Source: Paenibacillus allorhizosphaerae (GTDB taxonomy: Bacteria; Bacillota; Bacilli; Paenibacillales; NBRC-103111). Taken from it: DNA of 64,000 nucleotides. The DNA lies in contig NZ_CAJVCE010000001.1 in NCBI RefSeq assembly GCF_910594985.1, forward strand, positions 558,001 through 622,000. Reading direction: 5' to 3'. The notes below the pieces were generated by a model. That model did not search any database, was not told the DNA's origin, and saw only the letters and a list, made by a program, of their open reading frames with translations. Shown here piece by piece: positions 17,448 through 26,464 of this stretch (within the stretch, counting starts at the first letter, position 1; each line of letters opens with the position of its first letter). The position numbers and the translations under genes are program-made.

Positions 17448-18446
17448 TCAACCGGTCAAAAAAATTTTCCCGTTGCCCTTCTCCGTCGATTGAGCGGCGC
17501 GAACGGCTTCCTTCACATCCGATAAATCGAAACGGGCGCTTGGCGCACAGAGCCGCAATTGCCCGCTGCCGATGAATGACATAAGCTGCCGAAACGTTCG
17601 CTGCCACGTCTCGGCGGATACCTGCTTGTTCCAATGACGCAGGTGAAACAACATCAGTTTCGCCCCTGTCTTTTGAGCGATTTCTGCGGCCTGCAGCGGT
17701 TTTCCCGACAGAAGACCGATGCTGAGCAGCTTGCCGCCCGGCCGGGCGCTATACGCCAATGCCATACCGGAAGCGCCGCCGACGGAATCGATGGCAGCGT
17801 TTGCTCCCACTCCGTTCGTCAGCTGCATTACGGTAGAATGGAGCAGTGGATTTAACGGGTCGTCCGTTTGGATAACGGCGACGGCGCCGTGCTCCAGCAG
17901 TTCGGCCGTGTGGGAACGACTTCTCGTGACCGCAACGAGCCGAAAGCCGAGAATGCGGGACAACTGCGTATAAATACGACCGATGGATGAACCGCAAGCG
18001 TTCACAACCACTACATCGTCCGGCTTTAATTGCAGCACTTCCGTACATGTAACCCACGCCGTCACCGGGTTAATATATAACTGAGACGCCGTGTCGTCGT
18101 CCAGCGTATCCGGCAGCAGTACGGCAAGCTCCGCGGGCGCGTTTACAAACTGCTGCCATGTGCCTTCCCCCCGCAGTGGAAGCACTCGCTTGCCGAGCCA
18201 ATTCCGGGAAACAGTAGGCCCGGTTTCTTCGACGATCCCGACGCCTTCGTAACCGGGGATGGCCGGTAAACCAATGCGATGCGCATACGCTCCGCCTACA
18301 GGAATGAGGTCCGACGGATTTATTGGCCGGGACGTCATGCGCACCAGCAGCTCGCCTATTCCCGGACGACGGATGCTTTTATGTTCGATACGCAATACTT
18401 GTTCAGGACTTCCGAATTTTTCATAGGTTACACATTTGCCTTCCAA
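17448..18446 (-). CDS. Medium-chain dehydrogenase/reductase (2-enoyl or quinone reductase type)
   Basis: A 332-residue zinc-independent MDR protein has a GroES-like N-terminal domain (GIGELLVRMTSRPINPSDL, PGYEGVGIVEE) and a Rossmann domain (VVVNACGSSIGRIYTQLSRI). The INPSDL segment and absence of zinc-ligand cysteines point to enoyl reductase/quinone oxidoreductase-like enzymes using NADPH. The start is a TTG at 18446 with AAGGGG upstream. It is likely co-transcribed with the HAD and DUF1904 genes. The substrate is unknown. Confidence 0.88.
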   Translation of the reverse strand: MEGKCVTYEKFGSPEQVLRIEHKSIRRPGIGELLVRMTSRPINPSDLIPVGGAYAHRIGLPAIPGYEGVGIVEETGPTVSRNWLGKRVLPLRGEGTWQQFVNAPAELAVLLPDTLDDDTASQLYINPVTAWVTCTEVLQLKPDDVVVVNACGSSIGRIYTQLSRILGFRLVAVTRSRSHTAELLEHGAVAVIQTDDPLNPLLHSTVMQLTNGVGANAAIDSVGGASGMALAYSARPGGKLLSIGLLSGKPLQAAEIAQKTGAKLMLFHLRHWNKQVSAETWQRTFRQLMSFIGSGQLRLCAPSARFDLSDVKEAVRAAQSTEKGNGKIFLTG

Positions 18447-18532
18447 CGCGGCGAATCCCCTTCGGTGTTGAATTTCCTAAAGTAATATTACCATTTGCGC
18501 TTGCATGTTAAAACAATTGTCCTGCGAACCGC

Positions 18533-20605
18533 TCAGCTTGCGATATTTGTATCGGTCCCGCTCTTTGCAGCCGCCGCTTCCGCACGTGCGGGAATCCCGA
18601 TCGCCTTTATGACTAAAGAGGCGTACAAACGGGCCCCCTCTTCCTTCAAATGAACGCCGTCCGCGGCAAAGTAATCGTTTTTGCCCGCGCTCGCCGAGTA
18701 CCAGTCCACCAGCGTAACGTTGGAGGCCGTGTCGGCAGCCTCCTTCAAATTCTCGTTAACGTTCCCTTCCCACGGTCTAGGTACACGGGTATTTACAAGC
18801 ACTACCTTCCGCTCGCTCCCGATCGTTTCCAACAGCGTCTTCAGCTGCTCCTTGGAAAACGTCCCGTTCGTACCCAATTCCACGACAACGACAGTGCCCA
18901 GCTTTTTATCTTTCTGCAATTGGATTGTTAATTCTTTGGCTTCTGAAAATTGTCGACCGACCTTTCCGTCAATGATGATATCCGGCACCTGCTGTTTTAG
19001 GAACGGAGCCGCATCCAGGATTACGGAGTCGCCGATCGCCGTTACGCTTAATTCGGCTTCCGGCGGGCGCACCGCGGAAACCGGAGGCTGCTCGGGCGAA
19101 GCGGTATCGGTCCCGATGTCGGCCTGAACCGGACCTGCTGCGGCGGTATCATCCGGAGGCTCCGGCTGCGCTTGGACAGGCAGCACCGCCTCAAAGTCCG
19201 TACTTGCCTGTGATGGTCCGGGCGCCTGCCGATCCGGTGAAATCCATTCCGGACCCGCGGGATGATCGGAAATTACCGTTTGCGGCGCGGAGCTGACGAC
19301 CGTCGTCCCGTGGGGCGGTTCGAGCTTGCTGATGACGCCGATGATCAAGACGAGCGATAAATATACCATGGAATAGGACATCAGCCCGCTCTTCCCGGTC
19401 CGTACCCTTCTTCGCGACGGTTTCCGAACCCATGCCCTTCTTCGTATAGGCTCTTCGACAAAACGCCACGATAAGGCTGCAAGCCCGACGGCCGCCGCAA
19501 CTTGCCATGCCGCTTGCGTCATGCCGCTGATCCCAAAGGTTTCCGGAGCCGCATTATCGGTCAGTACGATAATCGGATAATGCCATATGTATATTCCGTA
19601 GGAACGGACTCCGAGCCATCGCAGCGGTTTGCAGCCAAGGATGGCACCCAGCCGGCTGGCCGGATGTACGAGTGCGGCGATCGTGGCTGCAGCCGCCAAA
19701 GATAACACGACCATGCCTCCGCGATACAAAAAATCGTCGTATTGACTCGTTGCCCAAATCATGAAAATAATGACAATCAATCCCGCGCTGCCGACCGAAT
19801 CGATCACGTTGCGCATTTGCGTCGATGTGGGGGCAGCAAGCTTCCAGCTCGGCCAAAGCACGGCAAGCGCAGCGCCGATCAGCAAAGCGAAAGCTCTCGT
19901 ATCCGTGCCGTAATACACCCGGCTCGGATCGGTTCCCTGCACATACAGCAGCGCCATGGCGATCGCCGAGGCCGCAGCTCCGACCGTTATGATTGCCGCA
20001 AGCCGTCCCCTGCGCGGTGCGAAACGAAGCCCTAGCCAAAGCAGGAAGGGCCATACAATGTAGAACTGTTCCTCTACCGCAAGCGACCAAAGGTGGCCGA
20101 ACGGAGATAACGGGCCGAAGCTTTCGAAATACGATACTTTGTGGAAAATTAGCCACCAGTTGTTGACGTACAGAAGCGATGTAATAATATCCCCTTGAAG
20201 CATGGGCAATCTCGACGGATTGGTGAATACAAGCCATCCTCCGACCGCTACAAGCATGACCAGGAACAATGGAAGCAATCTTCTCATACGACGGAGCCAA
20301 AAGTCCTTCAGATCAATCTTCCCTTTTTTCTTCCACTGTGCAATCAAAATATCCGTTATGAGGTAGCCTGACAGCACAAAAAACACGCCGACACCAAGCA
20401 AACCGCCGGGAGCCCATGCCGGGTTCAAGTGATAAACAATGACGGCGAACACCGCTAGCGTTCGGAGGCCGTCAAGCCCCGGCATGTAGCGGCGCATCCC
20501 TTTTTCGCCCGGGGATAAGGAATCGGCACTCCGCTCTTGCCCGGTTGAGCGCTCCCGCTGTGCTGACGGTCCGGAATGTTCGGACTCCGTTATGACTCGG
20601 CTCAT
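18533..20605 (-). CDS. OatA-like membrane acyltransferase with SGNH domain
   Basis: This 690-residue protein joins an acyltransferase-3 membrane domain (about 35-400, about ten helices, start MPGLDGLRTLAVFAVIVYHL) to a Pro/Ala/Gln-rich linker (about 430-515) and an extracellular SGNH esterase-like domain. SGNH blocks are visible: AIGDSV, ELGTNG and the catalytic pair in AADGVHL. Such proteins O-acetylate cell-wall or surface polysaccharide; OatA gives lysozyme resistance. The N-terminal 34 residues are an unusual polar cytoplasmic extension. It is monocistronic. The acceptor could be peptidoglycan or a secondary polymer. Confidence 0.9.
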   Translation of the reverse strand: MSRVITESEHSGPSAQRERSTGQERSADSLSPGEKGMRRYMPGLDGLRTLAVFAVIVYHLNPAWAPGGLLGVGVFFVLSGYLITDILIAQWKKKGKIDLKDFWLRRMRRLLPLFLVMLVAVGGWLVFTNPSRLPMLQGDIITSLLYVNNWWLIFHKVSYFESFGPLSPFGHLWSLAVEEQFYIVWPFLLWLGLRFAPRRGRLAAIITVGAAASAIAMALLYVQGTDPSRVYYGTDTRAFALLIGAALAVLWPSWKLAAPTSTQMRNVIDSVGSAGLIVIIFMIWATSQYDDFLYRGGMVVLSLAAAATIAALVHPASRLGAILGCKPLRWLGVRSYGIYIWHYPIIVLTDNAAPETFGISGMTQAAWQVAAAVGLAALSWRFVEEPIRRRAWVRKPSRRRVRTGKSGLMSYSMVYLSLVLIIGVISKLEPPHGTTVVSSAPQTVISDHPAGPEWISPDRQAPGPSQASTDFEAVLPVQAQPEPPDDTAAAGPVQADIGTDTASPEQPPVSAVRPPEAELSVTAIGDSVILDAAPFLKQQVPDIIIDGKVGRQFSEAKELTIQLQKDKKLGTVVVVELGTNGTFSKEQLKTLLETIGSERKVVLVNTRVPRPWEGNVNENLKEAADTASNVTLVDWYSASAGKNDYFAADGVHLKEEGARLYASLVIKAIGIPARAEAAAAKSGTDTNIAS

Positions 20606-20730
20606 GCGTACTCTGTCCTTTCGATCTCAAAGTTGTGTCCTGATGATGAGGGGGTTCGGGAGCGCAATAGTAAGTGAAACAGGCTCCCGTAACAACAGCG
20701 AATGTACGCTAATCGCCGGCAGGTCGCATA

Positions 20731-20760
20731 ATAAAAAGACCGCTAAAGCATATGCGGCCT
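20731..20760 (-). terminator. Terminator after the YheC/D-like gene
   Basis: On the minus strand the hairpin GGCCGC..GCGGTC is followed by TTTTTATT, about 65 bases past the YheC/D-like stop. Confidence 0.7.
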
Positions 20761-20824
20761 CATTCCATTTCAAGCGTTGTCCGATTATCGACAGCATAAA
20801 TTTTATTTTATTTTAACATCTGGC

Positions 20825-21559
20825 TCACTTTTTTTTGTACGATATGATTTTGCGGTACATCGATTTGTCTTTCAATTTGAGGAACAAAGAAGTCGCTGGA
20901 TCGAAATTCGCCTCGATAATCCATATTCTCCCTTTATGATCCAATCCCATGTCCACTCCGGTCATGTGAATCCACTTGTAATATTTGTGCAAATGCTTCG
21001 CAGTCCGCAGAGCCACTTTGTCGATTTTTGACATCAAAGCTTTGCTGTATTTGCCGCTGATTTTCGAGCTCTGTATCGCTTTTTTTACCGAAACGACTTT
21101 TCCTTTACTGCGCTCGATGTTGGTAACGATATACCCTTTTCCTGCAATTTTAGCAAGTTTTCCGGTTACCGTCCAATCCGATTTTTTACGGCGCTGCACC
21201 ATGACTCTCAAATCGAACGGACGGCCGTTCGCTTTAGCCAGCGAGATGCGCCGCTGCACGATATAACTGTGAAGATGTTTGCGTTTCAAGTAGGCACTCA
21301 GCTCTTTGAGGCTGCCGAAAACTTTGACTTTCTTGTCGGAATGAAGCGAGTATCGTCCTTCTCTTTCCGCAGATACTTGCATCACGCCCTTCCCCCCGAA
21401 GCTTGCCGAAGGCTTAATGATCACATCGCCATATTTGTTCAACATTCGGCTTAAATTCTTTGAATCGAGTCGGCGCGTTTCCGGCAAATACTTGGCCAGC
21501 TTCCGATGTTTTCCGAGCAATTGATATTTGGTCCATTTCGACCAGCTTAACTTCGACAT
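20825..21559 (-). CDS. YheC/YheD-family ATP-grasp protein (spore-coat associated type)
   Basis: A 244-residue ATP-grasp protein has the ATP-binding loop IIKPSASFGGKGV, the RPFDLRVMVQ strand and the metal-binding end GRIWIIEANFDPAT. It is very rich in Lys and Arg. YheC/YheD of Bacillus are endospore coat-associated; this member is only the ATP-grasp core. The start at 21559 follows AAGGAG. The nearby CotSA-like and CotS-like genes support a role in spore-surface assembly. What it ligates is unknown. Confidence 0.85.
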   Translation of the reverse strand: MSKLSWSKWTKYQLLGKHRKLAKYLPETRRLDSKNLSRMLNKYGDVIIKPSASFGGKGVMQVSAEREGRYSLHSDKKVKVFGSLKELSAYLKRKHLHSYIVQRRISLAKANGRPFDLRVMVQRRKKSDWTVTGKLAKIAGKGYIVTNIERSKGKVVSVKKAIQSSKISGKYSKALMSKIDKVALRTAKHLHKYYKWIHMTGVDMGLDHKGRIWIIEANFDPATSLFLKLKDKSMYRKIISYKKK

Positions 21560-21828
21560 ACTCCTGCTCCTTTATCGTGGACATGAGATACTTATTTCAG
21601 TCAACTACACTAATGTATGATTTCGGCAGCCTTCCGGGCTAGGCTATGGCCCGAACTCATAAAAAATATGGTTCCTTCGTATGCCATGACAGCCGATCCC
21701 CAATCCGAGCGTACAACCCCCATAAACGTGAAAGCCAGTTACAGCTATAATGGAAACCTGTACGATATGCATATTTTTCCTCTGATCGGCGAAAGCTAAC
21801 GCAATGATAAATGAAGGAGGTTCAGCAC

Positions 21829-21984
21829 ATGGCGGAGCAGCAACAGGAGCAAGGTAAAGAAATAAGCACGGACATACAGCAGCAGGTCGAATACCCGAAT
21901 TACCATCCCGGCATTGAGCCGGGCGTCGATTTTATTTATGGCAGCGACCAGGATGAGTATCAGGAGAACAACGAGAAGGCGTAA
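21829..21984 (+). CDS. Small acidic Gln-rich protein (51 residues)
   Basis: A 51-residue ORF starts at ATG 21829 behind a perfect AAGGAGG and is followed 36 bases later by a strong terminator, so it is very likely translated. The product is acidic and polar, beginning MAEQQQEQGKEI and ending DEYQENNEKA, with a central YHPGIEPGVDFIYGSDQD. It has no Cys and no membrane segment. Its place among spore-coat-type genes suggests a small spore or coat protein, but no family was recognised. Confidence 0.75.
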   Translation: MAEQQQEQGKEISTDIQQQVEYPNYHPGIEPGVDFIYGSDQDEYQENNEKA

Positions 21985-22020
21985 CCGCCTAATGAATTGA
22001 GTTGACAAGCGATAAGGCAG

Positions 22021-22051
22021 AAAAAAGACAGCGACGACTTGCTGTCTTTTT
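22021..22051 (+). terminator. Rho-independent terminator
   Basis: The hairpin AAAAAAGACAGC / GCTGTCTTTTT with an 8-base loop lies just after the 51-residue protein gene. Confidence 0.85.
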
Positions 22052-22187
22052 GTATTTTACGGCTGCAATGATGATTTTTGCGACACGTTTAGACTTCATC
22101 GCGTGGACGAAGAGGGAGACGAATCGGGGGTTGTCATTAAAGATTGAATAGCGCTTTAGTCGGTTACACAGAAAAAACCTTTTTTCC

Positions 22188-22215
22188 ACAGGCGCTTATA
22201 TCCACCCATACCATA
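22188..22215 (+). promoter_or_regulatory. Candidate sigma-K (mother-cell) promoter
   Basis: AC (22188-22189), a 17-base spacer and CATACCATA (22207-22215) fit the sigma-K consensus AC / CATANNNTA, 145 bases before the glycosyltransferase start. Late mother-cell expression would suit coat genes. Only this one short match supports it. The rest of 22052-22359 shows no gene. Confidence 0.35.
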
Positions 22216-22359
22216 ACCGTAACAGCCGCATATCCCAATAAGGATATATTTGCTTTATTCTTCGAGATTCCCGTCAGGCCTTTGTATCACCAAACCGAGC
22301 AGCTTGGGGGTCAGGCTAGATAAGTCGGATCAAATTATTCCGAAAGGGAGGTTACGGAT

Positions 22360-23508
22360 ATGGGAGAAAGCCGTTCTACTTGCGTTTGGGTCTTGACCAC
22401 GGAGTTTAGTCCTTACATCGTTGGAGGCCTTGGAACAGTAGCGACTGAGCTTTCGAAGGCGATAAGCAAGGAAAACGTGAAGGTTATCGTATGGAGCAAA
22501 AGCGCTTCAAAGCAAGTCGCGTTTGCGGGACTCCCTCGTATGGTAATCATTCGGATTCCGCAGACCAAACGCTATTACGAGTATGGTTCCTACAAAACGG
22601 GTTCACTGGTAAGCGCTGCTTCTACACTTGCTTCGCGAAAACCTGATATCATTCATGTGCATAGTCTGGAGTATGCGAATGAGGCGCTATCGTACAAGAA
22701 AAAACATCGAACTCCTATCTTGTATACGTGCCATTCACTCATCCTTTCAGAAAAAACGAATACCCTTTCCGCCGTACGCAGAAAAAACATCCAGAGAGCG
22801 CTGATACTCGGCTCCGACCGAATCGTCGTTCCCAGCGGGTGGCTGCGAAACCAGATCGTACAGCGGTTTCCTACGGCTTCAACCAAAACGATTGTCATCC
22901 CTCACGGAGTTGAGATACCCTCTCGAATCACAAAAGCTCCACGGCATGAGCTCCTGTATGTCGGAAGGCTGATCTCCTCCAAAGGCGTCGATCCTCTGGT
23001 CGAGGCGGCCGGCAAGCTGTCCCGTAACCATAAAAAGCTTCGGCTTACCATTGTTGGAAAAGGCTCTCAAAAATATCGCAGAAAGCTTTTTTCCATCGCA
23101 CACCGTAAAGGCTTTGCTTCGAAAATCCGTTTTCTCGGGTTTCTTCCGCCACATAACATGAAACGAATCTATGCTTCCATGGGAATCGTCGTCGTCCCAA
23201 GCAAGCAAGGAGAATCGTTTTGCCTTGTCGCACTTGAAGCGATGGCGAACGGGAACCCGCTCGTTTCCACGCTTGCCGGCGGGCTAAGAGATTTTGTCAA
23301 TCATCGCAATGCGGAGATCATTCCCAGTGTGACAGGAAAGTCTATCGCAAAAGCGATTAAAAAAGTATTGGCTAACCCAGAAAGAACAAACAAGAGGATC
23401 CGGATGGCCCGTATCGTAGCTAACCGCAATAGGTGGCCGGATGCAGCAAAACGGTATATCAAACTTTTCAAGAACCTTCAAGCCTCGACATCGAACAGAA
23501 GGAAGTGA
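22360..23508 (+). CDS. Family 4 glycosyltransferase (CotSA-like)
   Basis: A 382-residue GT4 (GT-B fold) enzyme shows the N-terminal donor/acceptor loop EFSPYIVGGLGTVATELS, the C-terminal nucleotide-sugar segment LLYVGRLISSKGVDPLVEA and the EX7E-like region PSKQGESFCLVALEAMANG. It is cytoplasmic and transfers a sugar from a nucleotide donor. The CotS-like gene starts 6 bases after its stop, matching the Bacillus cotSA-cotS pair, so a role in glycosylating the spore surface is likely. The start at 22360 follows GGGAGG. Confidence 0.9.
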   Translation: MGESRSTCVWVLTTEFSPYIVGGLGTVATELSKAISKENVKVIVWSKSASKQVAFAGLPRMVIIRIPQTKRYYEYGSYKTGSLVSAASTLASRKPDIIHVHSLEYANEALSYKKKHRTPILYTCHSLILSEKTNTLSAVRRKNIQRALILGSDRIVVPSGWLRNQIVQRFPTASTKTIVIPHGVEIPSRITKAPRHELLYVGRLISSKGVDPLVEAAGKLSRNHKKLRLTIVGKGSQKYRRKLFSIAHRKGFASKIRFLGFLPPHNMKRIYASMGIVVVPSKQGESFCLVALEAMANGNPLVSTLAGGLRDFVNHRNAEIIPSVTGKSIAKAIKKVLANPERTNKRIRMARIVANRNRWPDAAKRYIKLFKNLQASTSNRRK

Positions 23509-23514
23509 ACAGTT

Positions 23515-24537
23515 ATGAAATCTGTTTCTGCGGCAGCTGGGCTTGTTGCCCGATTCGGGGTAAGAGCCGCACGCACAGCCTTCGTGCAACGAGGGGTTTA
23601 TCGCATCGTCCTGCCTAACCGCGAATCCTATTGCTTGAAGCGGATGCCTTGCTCCGAATCCCGTTTGCGTTGGATCGACAAGACACTCCTTGCCGTAAAA
23701 AAAAACGGGTTCACCAAAGTCGCTTGGCGAGACCCGCTCAAAAGGCAAGGGAAACGGCTATTCGTCAAGACGAATAGCCGTAGCTGCTTTATCCTCTCAC
23801 CATGGCTTCAAGGGAGATGGCCAGCTGTTCATTCGCGTAAAGATATGCAGGCCTGCGGGGCAGCCCTCGCACAATTTCACCGAGCGTGTCATATGGGCCC
23901 TTACAAAGCGGGAGCTTTCAACATGATCGGAAAATGGCCTGGCGTTCTCGCAAGTCAGCATGCTCTTCTAAAGAAGCTCGTATTCACTGCCCGACGAAAT
24001 GGATATCATCGGGCCATGGATCGTTATCTGCAGCAGCATGGCAGCGAGATTCTAGGCTATTCCGAGGAGGCGCGCCGTCTCTTACAACAATCCAATTATA
24101 AAGCCGTCTGCCAGGCCCATCGAAGTAAAGCGCAATTATGTCACGGGGATGGGGGCCCGACAAACTTTCTCATCAATGCGAAAGGCGTACATCTCATTGA
24201 CTTCGAAACCCTCCGACTCGATTTGCGTGCATACGACTTGTATAGAGTCATCTATAATTCCTGCAAGGACCATAAATGGAATTTTACCATTGCCCGCTCG
24301 TTCCTTGACGGATATCAATCCGTTAGCAAGCTCACGCGAAAGGACTTTTCTTTTCTTAAAGTCTGGCTGCGATTTCCTCAGACCGTATACCTCCTACTCC
24401 GCACATTCAACCATAAGAGTGTGAGAGATAAATCGGCAGCCGAGCGCGGATTTCTCCGGGCACTCCAGGATGAGCGGAGAATCCTGCTATTTCTCAAGCA
24501 ATTGGAAGCATACAGAAAGCAGTGTGGGGCCAACTAG
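23515..24537 (+). CDS. CotS-like spore-coat kinase-fold protein
   Basis: This 340-residue protein has an aminoglycoside-phosphotransferase/CotS fold. The catalytic loop LCHGDGGPTNFLI and metal-binding GVHLIDFETLRLD are intact; HGDGGPTN replaces the standard HGDxHxxN, as is common in CotS relatives. The product is basic and rich in Arg. It begins 6 bases after the GT4 gene with AAGGAAGTG as ribosome site, so the two are one operon. It is likely a spore-coat kinase-like protein. Confidence 0.85.
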   Translation: MKSVSAAAGLVARFGVRAARTAFVQRGVYRIVLPNRESYCLKRMPCSESRLRWIDKTLLAVKKNGFTKVAWRDPLKRQGKRLFVKTNSRSCFILSPWLQGRWPAVHSRKDMQACGAALAQFHRACHMGPYKAGAFNMIGKWPGVLASQHALLKKLVFTARRNGYHRAMDRYLQQHGSEILGYSEEARRLLQQSNYKAVCQAHRSKAQLCHGDGGPTNFLINAKGVHLIDFETLRLDLRAYDLYRVIYNSCKDHKWNFTIARSFLDGYQSVSKLTRKDFSFLKVWLRFPQTVYLLLRTFNHKSVRDKSAAERGFLRALQDERRILLFLKQLEAYRKQCGAN

Positions 24538-24563
24538 GACTAGAACATTGGAACGTACTATGG

Positions 24564-24690
24564 TTACAGCTTCGCAAGCGCCCGGTCTACGGCACGCAAC
24601 GTTTGTTCCACTTCGCACTCGCCGTGAACGGCGGAAATATACCACAGTCCGTTCGGGCGAAGCAGCACGCCTTCCTCCAGCATCCGTTCG
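24564..24690 (-). pseudogene. Remnant of a class-III aminotransferase (GSA-aminomutase type), C-terminus only
   Basis: Immediately after the dehydratase stop, in another frame, about 42 codons encode ERMLEEGVLLRPNGLWYIS and end RAVDRALAKL before a stop. This is the typical last segment of glutamate-1-semialdehyde-type aminotransferases. The rest of that enzyme, roughly 400 residues, is absent. A deletion that removed nearly all of an aminotransferase gene next to the dehydratase explains it best. It has no ribosome site of its own and is probably not functional. Confidence 0.7.
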
Positions 24691-26427
24691 TTACAGCTGG
24701 ATGGAACCGCCTTCCAGCGCCGGCTTCGCCAAACGGGTATACTGCCCAAGCGCGCCCGAATGGCGAAAGACCGGGCGCTCCCAGCGCGCTCTCCGATCGG
24801 CCATAATTCGCCCCATCTCTTCATCTTCCCGCAGCGCCCCTTCCGTCCCGACGACGTCCAGCTTGCGTGCAGGAATGTCGATCCGCACGATATCGCCGTT
24901 CTCGAGCAGCGCAATCGCTCCGCCGTCCGCCGCCTCCGGACAGATGTAACCGATGCAGGGCCCGCGCGTAGCGCCGGAAAACCGGCCGTCCGTGACGAGC
25001 GCCGTCGTCTTGGAAAGAACCGGGTCGGAAGCGATCAGTTCCGACATGTAAAACATTTCCGGCATGCCGACCGCTCTCGGTCCCTGATAACGAATGACGA
25101 TGACGTCGCCGGGCAGGATCGCCTTGCTCAAATAAGCATCCACAGCCGATGTTTCGTCGTCGAACACCCGGGCCGGCCCTTGATGCACCATCATGTCTTC
25201 GACGACGGCCGATTTTTTGATCGTCGCTCCGCGCGGTGCCAGGTTGCCTCGCAGCAGCGCCATCGATCCTTCCGCTTTCAACGGCTTCGCTAACGGATAG
25301 ATGACATCGCGCTTGTTCAGCTTGTAGTTCGCCAGAAACATCTCGGCAAAGTTCGGCATCTCGCTCCGTTCGAATTGGTCCAGGTTGTCGCCGACGGTTC
25401 GTCCCGTCACGGTCAAGCAGTCGAGATGCAGGCTTTGTTTCAGCTCCTTCATGACCATCGGGACTCCGCCTGCATACCAGAACAGCTCCGTCGGATATTT
25501 CCCGGCCGTCTTCGTATCGACCAGCACCGGAACGTCGCGGTGGATTCGATCGAACAGCTCCGCATCGAGTGCAATCCCGACTTCCCCGGCGATGGCGATC
25601 AGGTGCATCACGGCATTGAGAGAGCCGCCGATGGCGGAATGAACCATAATCGCATTCTCGAACGCTTCCTTCGTCAAAATGCGAGACGGCGTAATGCCTT
25701 CCAGCTGCAGCTTCATTACATGATGACCCGCGGCCCTCGCCATGCGGCGAATCTCCGCGTTGGTCGCCGGAATAAGCGCAGACCATGGAAGCGCCAGGCC
25801 AAGGGCTTCCGCCATCACCTGCATGGTCGCAGCGGTCCCCATATATTGGCACGCGCCGCAAGTAGGGCAGCACGTCCGCTGGAACGCCAAAAATTCGTCC
25901 TTCGACATTTTCTGTTCCTTCACTTCGACGCTCATGTGCCATAATTCTTCATTCGATTTCAAGCATGGGCCGGCTCCCATCGCGCCTCCCGGAACGTGAA
26001 CGGCCGGAATGTCGAGCCGTGCGATCGCCATCAAATGTGCCGGAACCGCTTTATCGCCGGCCGAACTGAGCACCATCGCATCGAACGGCGTCGCAAGCGC
26101 ATGAATTTCAACCATGGACGCGATAAAATCGCGCGATGCCAAGGAATAATGCATCCCCGCATGCGCTTGCGCAATTCCGTCGCAAATATCGGTTGTTGTA
26201 TAGCGCGCCGGCTTGCCCCCCATTTGCAAAACGCCCTTCTCCGCTTCCGCCGCTAATTCCCCCAGATGATATGAGCTCGGGTGGCTGGAGCCTTCCGTGC
26301 TTTCCACGAGCACCTGAACTTTGTCGAGATCGTCCACGGTCCAGTCCATTGACATCCGCAGCGCGTCGCCCTCGAAGCTTATTTGCCGAACTTTCTGACT
26401 CGCCATCGTCTCGTTCCTCTTATTCAC
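24691..26427 (-). CDS. IlvD/Edd-family dehydratase
   Basis: The protein of about 578 residues belongs to the dihydroxyacid/sugar-acid dehydratases, which remove water through an Fe-S cluster. Cluster cysteines are visible in GAGPCLKSNEE, CCPTCGACQYMGTA and GPCIGYICPEAADGG. Operon partners SDR, M81 and GH39 suggest a sugar acid rather than the branched-chain amino-acid intermediate. A GTG at 26427 with AAGGGGGG upstream is the likely start; ATG 26457 lies only 8 bases after the SDR stop with no ribosome site. The downstream gene is reduced to a remnant. Confidence 0.88.
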   Translation of the reverse strand: MNKRNETMASQKVRQISFEGDALRMSMDWTVDDLDKVQVLVESTEGSSHPSSYHLGELAAEAEKGVLQMGGKPARYTTTDICDGIAQAHAGMHYSLASRDFIASMVEIHALATPFDAMVLSSAGDKAVPAHLMAIARLDIPAVHVPGGAMGAGPCLKSNEELWHMSVEVKEQKMSKDEFLAFQRTCCPTCGACQYMGTAATMQVMAEALGLALPWSALIPATNAEIRRMARAAGHHVMKLQLEGITPSRILTKEAFENAIMVHSAIGGSLNAVMHLIAIAGEVGIALDAELFDRIHRDVPVLVDTKTAGKYPTELFWYAGGVPMVMKELKQSLHLDCLTVTGRTVGDNLDQFERSEMPNFAEMFLANYKLNKRDVIYPLAKPLKAEGSMALLRGNLAPRGATIKKSAVVEDMMVHQGPARVFDDETSAVDAYLSKAILPGDVIVIRYQGPRAVGMPEMFYMSELIASDPVLSKTTALVTDGRFSGATRGPCIGYICPEAADGGAIALLENGDIVRIDIPARKLDVVGTEGALREDEEMGRIMADRRARWERPVFRHSGALGQYTRLAKPALEGGSIQL

Positions 26428-26464
26428 GACCGGTCCCCCCTTTTCCGACATCATCATAAACTCG

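Noticed and set aside
21617..21799. Possible 43-60 residue plus-strand ORF before the 51-residue protein
   Set aside because: The end reads a little like protein, but there is no ribosome site at any start and no motif; kept out for lack of support.
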